Origin: Verrucomicrobiota bacterium
GTDB lineage: Bacteria > Verrucomicrobiota > Verrucomicrobiia > Opitutales > UBA953
DNA: 5,041 bases
Reading direction: 5' to 3'
NCBI GenBank assembly: GCA_009924965.1
Contig: RFQN01000120.1
Coordinates: 1-5,041, forward strand
The notes beneath the pieces were generated by a model that ran no database searches, was not told where the DNA came from, and worked only from the letters and a program-made list of their open reading frames with translations. A program made the translations under genes and the position numbers. Positions within the stretch are counted from its first letter, which is position 1; each line of letters opens with the position of its first letter. Below, piece by piece: positions 1-5,041 of the stretch.

Positions 1-15
1 CAAAGCTTCCATGGC

Positions 16-531
16 TTACTTCTGGCCGAGATCCGTGGGCGAGCCCCAGAGGAAACTATGCGTCGCCGCCAAGACCTTGCCTTGCGCATCGACCACCGAC
101 ACCCGCCAAGCGATCGGCACCCACTGAGGCGAGCCCGCGTCCTTACCCGTCAGGCCGATCACATATTCACCGACCGGAAACTGGGGGCGCACCTTCGTGG
201 AGAAGACGTAACGCTCGGGAGCGGTGGCTTCCGTGCGCACGACCTCCAAGACCACGCGGGCGTCCGCCGGCGGCTCGAAATCAAACTGAGTGTAGAAATA
301 ATAACCGGCCTGCTCGTGTTCGACCGTACGGAAAACCACATCCTGACCATGCGTCTCCTTGGCGTAGAACGCCTCGGAGGCACGGGCCACATCTGCTTCC
401 GACCGACGCTTCGGGTGGACATAGGCCACGCCGGGCAGATCGACGACGGAAGGGGGCGGGGAGTCGCAGGCGGTCAGGGCCAGCGCGATGAGCGCGGCCT
501 GCCAACAGGCCATGCCACCCCGGCGCTTCAC
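16..531 (-). CDS. predicted lipoprotein of unknown function
   Basis: Predicted 171-residue exported lipoprotein; I do not recognise the family. I chose the GTG at 531 because it gives a proper signal peptide: a basic n-region (KRR at residues 2-4), a hydrophobic core (about 8-19) and a lipobox L-T-A-C with Cys22 as the lipidation site. This start also sits in a GTGA junction overlapping the stop of the upstream small gene by 4 nt, which suggests translational coupling. An ATG at 513 (165 aa) would lose the KRR. After Cys22 come DSPPPS and a short linker. The rest (about residues 50-165) alternates short hydrophobic and polar stretches (YYFYTQFDFEPP, RVVLEVVR, GEYVIGLTG, WVPIAWRVSVVD), suggesting a beta-sandwich domain. 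Asp at position +2 after the Cys is an inner-membrane retention signal in E. coli; whether that rule holds in this host is unknown. An open frame continues upstream of 531, but there it overlaps the small basic gene and lacks signal-peptide character. The gene call is fairly sure, the function unknown. Confidence 0.75.
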   Translation of the reverse strand: MKRRGGMACWQAALIALALTACDSPPPSVVDLPGVAYVHPKRRSEADVARASEAFYAKETHGQDVVFRTVEHEQAGYYFYTQFDFEPPADARVVLEVVRTEATAPERYVFSTKVRPQFPVGEYVIGLTGKDAGSPQWVPIAWRVSVVDAQGKVLAATHSFLWGSPTDLGQK

Positions 532-647
532 TTCTTGGACTTCTTCTTGCTGGCGGCGGCGCGGGCGGCCTTGATCCGCTCCTTCTTGCGCTCGAGGTAA
601 GCACGGAGACGACGACGCTTGATGACTTTGTTGGTTTGCTGGCCCAT
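528..647 (-). CDS. small, highly basic protein (39 aa), conserved-looking hypothetical
   Basis: A 39-residue protein starting MGQQTNKVIKRRRLRAY and ending in a KKKSKK tail. It has 17 Lys/Arg against only 2 Glu, so it should bind nucleic acid, most likely RNA or the ribosome. The composition (a basic helix, then an Ala/Lys tail) resembles very small ribosomal proteins, but I cannot assign it to a named one. From memory, similar MGQQTNK-type short proteins occur in Verrucomicrobia; this is unverified. The ATG at 647 is preferred because a strong Shine-Dalgarno GGGAGG lies at 660-665, 12 nt upstream. The in-frame ATG at 659 directly abuts that motif with no spacer and would only add MTVT. The stop overlaps the GTG start of the lipoprotein gene (GTGA at 531-528), so the two are probably cotranscribed. 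The reading frame differs from the lipoprotein's, which rules out a single fused protein. Confidence 0.72.
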   Translation of the reverse strand: MGQQTNKVIKRRRLRAYLERKKERIKAARAAASKKKSKK

Positions 648-659
648 AGTGACTGTCAT

Positions 660-665
660 CCTCCC
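660..665 (-). promoter_or_regulatory. Shine-Dalgarno GGGAGG for the small basic protein
   Basis: On the minus strand GGGAGG precedes the ATG at 647 with a 12-nt spacer. It abuts the alternative ATG at 659 directly, so it decides the start in favour of 647. It is the best anti-16S match in front of any gene in the window. Confidence 0.55.
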
Positions 666-705
666 GCAACCGCCCCCGTGGTCAAGGAGAAGGTGAAGTT
701 CGCCC

Positions 706-725
706 GCCGACCCTGATGGGTCGGC
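706..725 (-). terminator. GC-rich hairpin between tRNA-Asn and the small basic gene
   Basis: GCCGACCC (706-713) and GGGTCGGC (718-725) pair perfectly around a TGAT/ATCA tetraloop: 8 bp, 6 of them G-C. It lies 19 nt after the CCA end of the tRNA and about 40 nt before the Shine-Dalgarno of the small gene. No U-tract follows on either strand, so it is not a canonical intrinsic terminator. It could be a weak terminator or attenuator, an RNA-processing or stabilising structure between tRNA and mRNA, or a protein-binding site. The hairpin is certain from sequence; its role is not. Confidence 0.4.
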
Positions 726-744
726 TAGCGCAAAAGTCCCTTTC

Positions 745-819
<75 letters not shown>

Positions 820-834
820 GTGCGAAAGGACCTG

Positions 835-865
835 AATGAAGGCAATAATCGGGCAAGGGTGTCAA
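835..865 (-). promoter_or_regulatory. putative promoter of tRNA-Asn
   Basis: On the minus strand a perfect sigma-70 -35 hexamer TTGACA occupies 865-860, 40 nt before the mature 5' end of the tRNA, which fits a short 5' leader. The -10 is poor: CTTCAT (841-836, 18-nt spacer) or TTCATT (840-835, 19-nt spacer). The -35 is convincing and the -10 assignment is a guess. The promoter may also drive the small basic and lipoprotein genes by readthrough. Confidence 0.4.
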
Positions 866-923
866 ACAAAACCCATCTGGCTGGACGGGCGACCCAGCGA
901 ATGCGACTGAACCATCGAAAACC

Positions 924-937
924 CTAGGATATCCTAG
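924..937. promoter_or_regulatory. perfect 14-bp palindrome, candidate operator or RBS-masking hairpin
   Basis: CTAGGATATCCTAG is a perfect inverted repeat ending 3 nt before the ATG at 941. As DNA it looks like a dimer-binding operator. As RNA it can fold CTAGG/CCTAG around an ATAT loop, which would hide the AGGA (926-929) that could serve as Shine-Dalgarno. Its core AGGATATCC recurs at the same place before the second Kelch gene. No regulator gene is visible here, so the binding protein cannot be named. Confidence 0.45.
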
Positions 938-940
938 TAA

Positions 941-1978
941 ATGAGCACTCGCCGCTGGCTAATCTCTGGACAGGGGACGGGGGTCTGTCTTGCTTATGTC
1001 GTGATGTCGATGCGCTGGTCCCGAATTCCTGAATCTCCCAACGCCCCGGGCGTCGGCGGTGCCTTCCTCGGCACGTCCGGCGACCTCCTGCTGATGGCCG
1101 GCGGCTCCAACTTCCCCGCCAAGCCAGCCTGGGAAGGCGGCGCCAAGGCCTGGCACGACACCGTCTACTCGATCGGCCCGCGCAACCGCAAGTGGACCGC
1201 CATCGGTAAGTTGCCGCGCCCCATCGGCTACGGCGTCGGCATCTCCATCCGCCAAGGGCTGCTGACGATCGGCGGCGCCAACGCCGAACGCCACTACCAG
1301 GACTGCTACGTCCTCAGCGTCGAAGAGGGCGACCTCAAGGTCCGTCCCTTCCCCTTCCTGCCTCGCCCGCTTGCCTACGCGGCCGGTGCGCTTGTCGGCA
1401 GCAAGGTGATCGTCGCGGGCGGCACCGAACGCCCCGATGCGACCGCCGCTTCCTCGACGGCCTACGCCATCGACCTCGCGAACCTGACCGGCGGCTGGAA
1501 AGAACTGCCGCTCTGGGCCGGCTCGGGCCGCATGCTCGCGCAGGCCGCGGGGACGAAGGATACGTTCTTCCTCTTCGGCGGCGTGGCGTTGACCGCCGGC
1601 GCGAAAGGCGCCGAACGCGAATACCTCACGGATTGCCACGCCTTCACCCTCGGCAAGGAATGGCGCCGCATCGCCGCGCTCCCGCGCCCGATCGCGGCGG
1701 CTCCCACGCCCTGCCCCTTCATCGGCGAACAAGCGCTGCTCATCGGCGGCGACGACGGCAGTCTGGCGGGCAAGGTCGAAGCCGCGAAGCACCCGGGTTT
1801 CTCCAAGAAGATTCTTTCCTACGATAAAACGGCGGACACCTGGCAAGAAGCGGGCGAGGCCCCGGCGGCGCTGCTGACGACGGGCTGCACGAAGTGGAAT
1901 GGAGGGATTGCGGTCGTAAACGGCGAGATCCGTCCGTGCATGCGCTCCTCCGAAGGCTGGTTGGGCCGCGAAGAGTAA
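941..1978 (+). CDS. NanM-like Kelch mutarotase, circularly permuted (first copy)
   Basis: A 345-residue six-bladed beta-propeller related to N-acetylneuraminate mutarotase (NanM), which interconverts sialic acid anomers. Six blade motifs are visible: AGGSNFP (53-59), IGGANAE (110-116), AGGTERP (159-165), FGGVALT (212-218), IGGDDGS (268-274) and NGEIRP (327-332). The last carries Glu329 and Arg335, with the same six-residue spacing as the Glu/Arg pair proposed to be catalytic in E. coli NanM (from memory). That pair is mid-protein in NanM but C-terminal here, so the chain is circularly permuted (the 'cyclically-permuted mutarotase' type). The start is uncertain. ATG 941 has AGGA 11 nt upstream and gives a twin-arginine-like N-terminus (STRRWLIS, then a weakly hydrophobic stretch). 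The domain itself begins at about Trp26, and residues 1-21 have much lower GC3, so ATG 1004 or 1010 (a cytoplasmic form) is a real alternative. The usual PGxR of the active loop is PCMR here. Role confidence is good; localisation is open. Confidence 0.85.
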   Translation: MSTRRWLISGQGTGVCLAYVVMSMRWSRIPESPNAPGVGGAFLGTSGDLLLMAGGSNFPAKPAWEGGAKAWHDTVYSIGPRNRKWTAIGKLPRPIGYGVGISIRQGLLTIGGANAERHYQDCYVLSVEEGDLKVRPFPFLPRPLAYAAGALVGSKVIVAGGTERPDATAASSTAYAIDLANLTGGWKELPLWAGSGRMLAQAAGTKDTFFLFGGVALTAGAKGAEREYLTDCHAFTLGKEWRRIAALPRPIAAAPTPCPFIGEQALLIGGDDGSLAGKVEAAKHPGFSKKILSYDKTADTWQEAGEAPAALLTTGCTKWNGGIAVVNGEIRPCMRSSEGWLGREE

Positions 1979-2015
1979 CGCTTAGGCTGGCAGGCGTCCG
2001 TCACGGTGGTATCAC

Positions 2016-2024
2016 AGGATATCC
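2016..2024 (+). promoter_or_regulatory. second copy of AGGATATCC, overlapping the RBS of the second Kelch gene
   Basis: AGGATATCC here is identical to 926-934, and GGATATCC (2017-2024) is itself palindromic. AGGA (2016-2019) is the only Shine-Dalgarno candidate for the ATG at 2030, with a 10-nt spacer. The flanking bases do not extend the inverted repeat as they do at the first site. It may be a weaker operator, or simply an RBS leader retained after gene duplication. Confidence 0.4.
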
Positions 2025-2029
2025 CCAAG

Positions 2030-3085
2030 ATGCCCCTGCCCGTCTTCCGCGCCTTCGCCCTGCTCTGCCTCGCCCTCCGCGTGGTGGCTGTAGAGCCGTT
2101 GCCGGACCTGCCTGACCCGCTGGGCCGCGCTGGCATGATGGCTGCGGTGCTGAAGGACCGCGCCGGCCAAGAAGTGATCCTCGCCGCCGGCGGCAGCAAC
2201 TTCCCCGGCAAGATGCCCTGGGAAGGCGGCACCAAGGTCTTCTACAAAGACATCTTCCTGCTCAAGAAAACGGACGGCCAGTGGGCGTGGCGAAAGGTCG
2301 GCGAACTCCCGACGCCCAACGCCTACGCGGCCTTCGCCGCCACGCCCGCACGCGACGGCCTCGTCATCGCTGGCGGCTGCAACGCCGAGGGCCATCTCGC
2401 CGATGTCGTCATCGCGCGGGCCAACGGCACCTGCGAAACGCTGAAGGCCAAGCTCAACGAAACCCGTGCCTACGCCGGCTGCTTCACGATGGGGTCGCGC
2501 CTCGTCGTGAGCGGCGGCACCACCACGCCCACCTCGACGGCGGCGCTCGCCACGATGACGGTGCTCGACTTGGCCCAGCCCGCGGACGGGTGGAAATCGA
2601 GCGATGAAAAAGAAGAATTCGCCCGTATCCTGCCGCTGGTCGGTGGGGACGACAGCGGCACGGCGATCTGGCTCGGCGGCTGCGCCTTGACCGCGGACCA
2701 AGGCAAACCCGTGCGGGATTACCGCGATGCGCTGACCTTCTCCAAGCCCACCAGCCAGGGCACCAAATTCCATGCGCTCCCGAACGCGTTGGCCGCGGCA
2801 GCCGGACCCGGCGTGGGCGCCGGACATCACCTCTTCTTCGTCGGCGGCGACGACGGCAAGCACTACGGCAAACCGCCGGCGACGCACCCAGGCCAAGGCA
2901 CGCAGGTCATCGCCATCGACACCGAAACGTTGGAGCTCGAAGTCATCGACCAGTGGCCGCACCCCGTCGCCACGGCGCCGCTGCTGCGGCTGGGCGATGA
3001 CCTCGTGACCATCAGCGGCGAAACGCGCCCCGGCGTGCGGACGCCCGCCTGCACCCGCTGGACGATCCCGGCCAAGCTGCGATGA
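2030..3085 (+). CDS. nanM: secreted NanM-like Kelch mutarotase, circularly permuted (second copy)
   Basis: A 351-residue NanM-like sialic acid mutarotase, paralogous to the gene just upstream. An N-terminal Sec signal peptide is likely: Arg7, hydrophobic AFALLCLALRVVA (8-20), then mature protein from about VEPLPDLPDP, placing it in the periplasm. Six blade motifs match the paralog one to one: AGGSNFP (53-59), AGGCNAE (114-120), SGGTTTP (161-167), LGGCALT (215-221), VGGDDGK (271-277) and SGETRPGVR (329-337). Glu331 and Arg337 in the last correspond to the proposed catalytic pair of E. coli NanM, again at the C-terminus, so the propeller is permuted. ATG 2030 was chosen over GTG 2006, which lacks a Shine-Dalgarno and would put eight residues in front of the signal peptide. 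The stop overlaps the transporter start (ATGA), implying coupling. Expected action: speeding conversion of released alpha-sialic acid to the beta anomer before uptake. The symbol is by family and is not proven to be an orthologue. Confidence 0.88.
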   Translation: MPLPVFRAFALLCLALRVVAVEPLPDLPDPLGRAGMMAAVLKDRAGQEVILAAGGSNFPGKMPWEGGTKVFYKDIFLLKKTDGQWAWRKVGELPTPNAYAAFAATPARDGLVIAGGCNAEGHLADVVIARANGTCETLKAKLNETRAYAGCFTMGSRLVVSGGTTTPTSTAALATMTVLDLAQPADGWKSSDEKEEFARILPLVGGDDSGTAIWLGGCALTADQGKPVRDYRDALTFSKPTSQGTKFHALPNALAAAAGPGVGAGHHLFFVGGDDGKHYGKPPATHPGQGTQVIAIDTETLELEVIDQWPHPVATAPLLRLGDDLVTISGETRPGVRTPACTRWTIPAKLR

Positions 3086-4320
3086 ACGACCAAACCGCAG
3101 GCGCTGGTTGGCCAAGGACGGCCTGGTTGGTCGTCGCGCTACTCGTGCCGGTGGCGCTGCTCAACTACCTTGACCGCCAGATGCTCGCGGCGATGAAGGG
3201 CTCGATGATGGCCGACATCCCGGACATCGGCAACAAGGCCAACTGGGGCCTGGTCTTGGGGTCGTTCAAGTGGGTCTACGCTATTCTCAGCCCGTTCGGC
3301 GGCTTCCTTTCCGACCGCCTCAACCGCCGCAACGTCATCTGCGCGAGCCTGCTCGTCTGGTCCGCGGTGACTTGGTACATGGGGCACGTGCACAGCTTCC
3401 ACGAACTGCTCGCCGCGCGTGCGCTCATGGGCGTCAGCGAGGCCTTCTACATCCCCGCAGCCTTGGCGCTCATCACGGAATTCCACCTCGGCCCCACCCG
3501 CTCGCGGGCGGTCGGCTTCCACCAGATGGGCATATACGTAGGCGTCATCCTCGGGGGCTTCGCCGGCTATGCGGCGGACAACCCGGACATCGGCTGGCGC
3601 TCGGCGTTCGACTGGTGCGGCGCCGTCGGGGTCTTCTATTCCATTCCGCTCTTCCTGCTGCTCCGCAACCCGCCGGCCCGTCCGGAGTCGACAGGGAGCG
3701 CCCCCGCATTCCTGCCGGCTTTCCGCGAACTCTTGACGAACCGCGGCTTCCTGCTGCTGGTGCTCTACTTCACGTTGCCGGCGCTGGCTGGCTGGGTCGT
3801 GAAGGACTGGATGCCTGACATCCTCCGCGAGCAATTCGGCCTCGGCCAAGGCAAGGCCGGCGTGTCCGCCGTGCTGTATGTGCAGATCGCCTCGCTGATC
3901 GGGGTTGGCCTCGGCGGTTGGCTCGCCGACCGCTGGATGGGCCGCACGGAACGCGGGCGCATCTTCGTCAGCGCCTTGGGGATGAGCCTCTTCCTGCCGG
4001 CCCTCTTCGGCGTGGGCAACGCCAGCACGCTCCTCGTGGCGATTGGTTTTCTCATCCTGTTCGGCCTCGGGTGGGGTTTCTTCGACTGCAACAACATGCC
4101 CATCCTCTGCCAACTGGTGCGGCCTGAACTCCGCGCCACCGGCTACGGACTGATGAACCTCGTCAGCATCAGTTGCGGCGGCCTGGCCGACTGGGGTTTC
4201 GGCGTGATGCGCGACGCACACGTGCCCCTGAACGTCATCTTCGGCTCCTTCGCGGCGATTGCTTTACTGTCCGTCGGCATCGTCCTATGCATCCGGCCTG
4301 ACCCCGCGCTCCGTCGCTGA
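3082..4320 (+). CDS. MFS transporter, probable sialic acid permease
   Basis: A 412-residue inner-membrane major facilitator superfamily carrier with about 12 helices (approximately 14-31, 56-75, 85-103, 112-132, 145-166, 178-195, 222-241, 260-282, 292-311, 315-336, 352-374, 382-403). The MFS signature is clear. TM1 ends NYLDRQ (28-33), the loop 2-3 motif A is GFLSDRLNRR (74-83), a degenerate second copy GWLADRWMGR lies at 279-288, and RALMGVSEAFYIPA (113-126) is the TM4 motif. The LNYLDR opening recalls the anion:cation symporter group (hexuronate and similar organic anions). Sialic acid is also an anion, and MFS NanT-type carriers of about this size occur in Bacteroidetes nan clusters; E. 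coli NanT is longer (about 496 aa, 14 helices). The start overlaps the upstream stop (ATGA), and no Shine-Dalgarno is visible, fitting coupled translation. Specificity is inferred only from the neighbouring mutarotase and lyase genes, so no symbol is given. Confidence 0.9.
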   Translation: MNDQTAGAGWPRTAWLVVALLVPVALLNYLDRQMLAAMKGSMMADIPDIGNKANWGLVLGSFKWVYAILSPFGGFLSDRLNRRNVICASLLVWSAVTWYMGHVHSFHELLAARALMGVSEAFYIPAALALITEFHLGPTRSRAVGFHQMGIYVGVILGGFAGYAADNPDIGWRSAFDWCGAVGVFYSIPLFLLLRNPPARPESTGSAPAFLPAFRELLTNRGFLLLVLYFTLPALAGWVVKDWMPDILREQFGLGQGKAGVSAVLYVQIASLIGVGLGGWLADRWMGRTERGRIFVSALGMSLFLPALFGVGNASTLLVAIGFLILFGLGWGFFDCNNMPILCQLVRPELRATGYGLMNLVSISCGGLADWGFGVMRDAHVPLNVIFGSFAAIALLSVGIVLCIRPDPALRR

Positions 4321-4330
4321 CCCTTTCCTC

Positions 4331-5041
4331 ATGTCCGCCTTTAAGTTCCACGGGCTCTGCCCCGCCACCCACACCCCCTTCCATGCCGACGGTTCGCTGA
4401 ACCTCGCCGTGGTGGAAAAGCAGGCCGAGCACCTGCTCGCCCGCAAGATCGACCGCGTGTTCATCGGCGGCACGACCGGCGAAAGCGTCTCCTTGCAGCT
4501 CGCCGAACGCCTTGCCCTCGGCGACCGCTGGGCGGCCGTGTCGAAGTCGAGCGGCATCCACGTCGTCGTCCACGTCGGCGCCAACTGCCTCGCCGACGCC
4601 GCGGCGCTCGCCGCCCAGGCGCAGCGCAACCAAGCCAGCGCCATCTCGATGATCGCGCCGTCCTACTTCAAGCCGCGCACCCTCGAGGACCTCGTCGCCT
4701 GCTGCGCCCAAGTGGCCGCGGCCGCCCCAGGCCTGCCGTTCTACTACTACGACATCCCGCCGCTGACGGGGATCAACTTCCCCGTCGACGACTTCCTCAA
4801 GCTCGCCGCTCAACGCATCCCCAACCTGGCGGGCGTGAAGTATTCCAACCCCGACCTCGGCACCTACTTGCTCGGCAAGCGCTTGGACGGCGGTAAATAC
4901 GACCTGCCGTGGGGCATAGACGAATACTTCCTCTCGGCCCTCGCCATGGGCGCGCAAGGCGGCGTCGGCAGCACGTACAACTTCGTGCCGGGCCCGCTGC
5001 AGCGGATGATGGCGGCCTTCCCGAAGGGCGACCTCGCCACC
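4331..5041 (+). CDS. nanA: N-acetylneuraminate lyase (3' end beyond window)
   Basis: The first 237 residues of a class I aldolase of the DHDPS/NAL family, open to the window edge; family members are about 300 aa, so roughly 65-70 residues are missing. It splits sialic acid into N-acetylmannosamine and pyruvate in the cytoplasm. Visible residues are GGTTGE (46-51, carboxylate-binding Thr48-Thr49), Tyr140 in FYYYDIP (137-143), Schiff-base Lys170 in GVKYSN, Ser172, Gly195-x-Asp197-Glu198 (GIDEYF) and Ser214 in GVGSTYN. These match, from memory, the E. coli NanA residues Ser47/Thr48, Tyr137, Lys165, Thr167, Gly189, Asp191, Glu192 and Ser208. The Asp-Glu pair and Ser214 fit a sialic acid lyase rather than dihydrodipicolinate synthase. 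The FYYYDIP and IAPSYFKP segments look closer to vertebrate NPL than to E. coli NanA. The ATG lies 10 nt after the transporter stop, with no Shine-Dalgarno in between (CCCTTTCCTC), so translation probably depends on the operon. Confidence 0.93.
   Translation, partial: MSAFKFHGLCPATHTPFHADGSLNLAVVEKQAEHLLARKIDRVFIGGTTGESVSLQLAERLALGDRWAAVSKSSGIHVVVHVGANCLADAAALAAQAQRNQASAISMIAPSYFKPRTLEDLVACCAQVAAAAPGLPFYYYDIPPLTGINFPVDDFLKLAAQRIPNLAGVKYSNPDLGTYLLGKRLDGGKYDLPWGIDEYFLSALAMGAQGGVGSTYNFVPGPLQRMMAAFPKGDLAT

Noticed and set aside
58..600. Plus-strand 180-codon frame opposite the lipoprotein and small basic gene
   Set aside because: It is Arg/His-rich with no recognisable domain, while the opposite strand shows a lipobox signal peptide, a strong RBS and coupled starts.
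513..669. Extended 217-residue version of the lipoprotein starting at 669
   Set aside because: The extension reads through the small basic gene in another frame and buries the signal peptide internally, so a start at 531 (or 513) is far more likely.
959..1846. Long antisense open frame (295 codons) opposite the first Kelch gene, with a similar one of 367 codons at 2012-3115
   Set aside because: High GC third positions suppress stops on the opposite strand. The products are Arg/Gly/Ala-rich with no domain pattern, and the sense strand carries clear Kelch motifs.
1979..2029. Terminator or separate promoter between the two Kelch genes
   Set aside because: The 51-nt gap has no hairpin followed by a U-tract and no clear -35/-10 pair; cotranscription is the simpler reading.
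3139..4221. Antisense 360-codon frame opposite the MFS gene
   Set aside because: It is His/Glu/Ala-rich with low complexity and no hydrophobic or catalytic pattern. The sense frame has full MFS motifs and helices.
4235..4957. Antisense 240-codon frame opposite the lyase gene
   Set aside because: The sense strand carries a complete set of NAL active-site residues with no stop to the window edge, so the antisense frame is a compositional shadow.

Overview
The window is GC-rich (GC-biased third codon positions throughout) and looks like a chromosomal segment of a Gram-negative bacterium. An opitutalean or other verrucomicrobial host is my best guess. That guess rests on the very basic small protein beginning MGQQTNKVIKRRR, a type I associate from memory with Verrucomicrobia, and on the general style of the genes. 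It is an inference, not a proof.

The window splits into two divergent halves. The left part (about 16-819) reads leftwards on the minus strand: a complete tRNA-Asn(GUU) gene with encoded CCA, an 8-bp GC-rich hairpin, a 39-residue lysine/arginine-rich protein, and a predicted lipoprotein of unknown function. The lipoprotein's GTG start overlaps the stop of the small gene (GTGA). Positions 820-940 are an intergenic region holding a TTGACA -35-like box for the tRNA and, on the other side, a perfect 14-bp palindrome just before the rightward genes.

The right part (941-5041) is a tight plus-strand operon for sialic acid use. It encodes two tandem six-bladed Kelch-type mutarotases related to NanM, a 12-helix MFS transporter overlapping the second by ATGA, and an N-acetylneuraminate lyase that runs off the right edge. 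Both Kelch proteins appear circularly permuted relative to E. coli NanM: the motif that carries the proposed catalytic Glu and Arg in the middle of NanM lies at their C-termini, and the NanM segment that follows it forms their N-termini.

The inferred pathway is as follows. Sialic acid released outside the cell as the alpha anomer is epimerised by the secreted NanM-like protein(s), imported by the MFS carrier, and cleaved by the lyase to N-acetylmannosamine and pyruvate. NanE, NanK and a sialidase would be expected further right but are not in view. The most unusual regulatory feature is an identical 9-mer, AGGATATCC, placed 5-6 nt before the ATG of both Kelch genes. It overlaps the likely ribosome-binding site, and the upstream copy is extended into a perfect palindrome.
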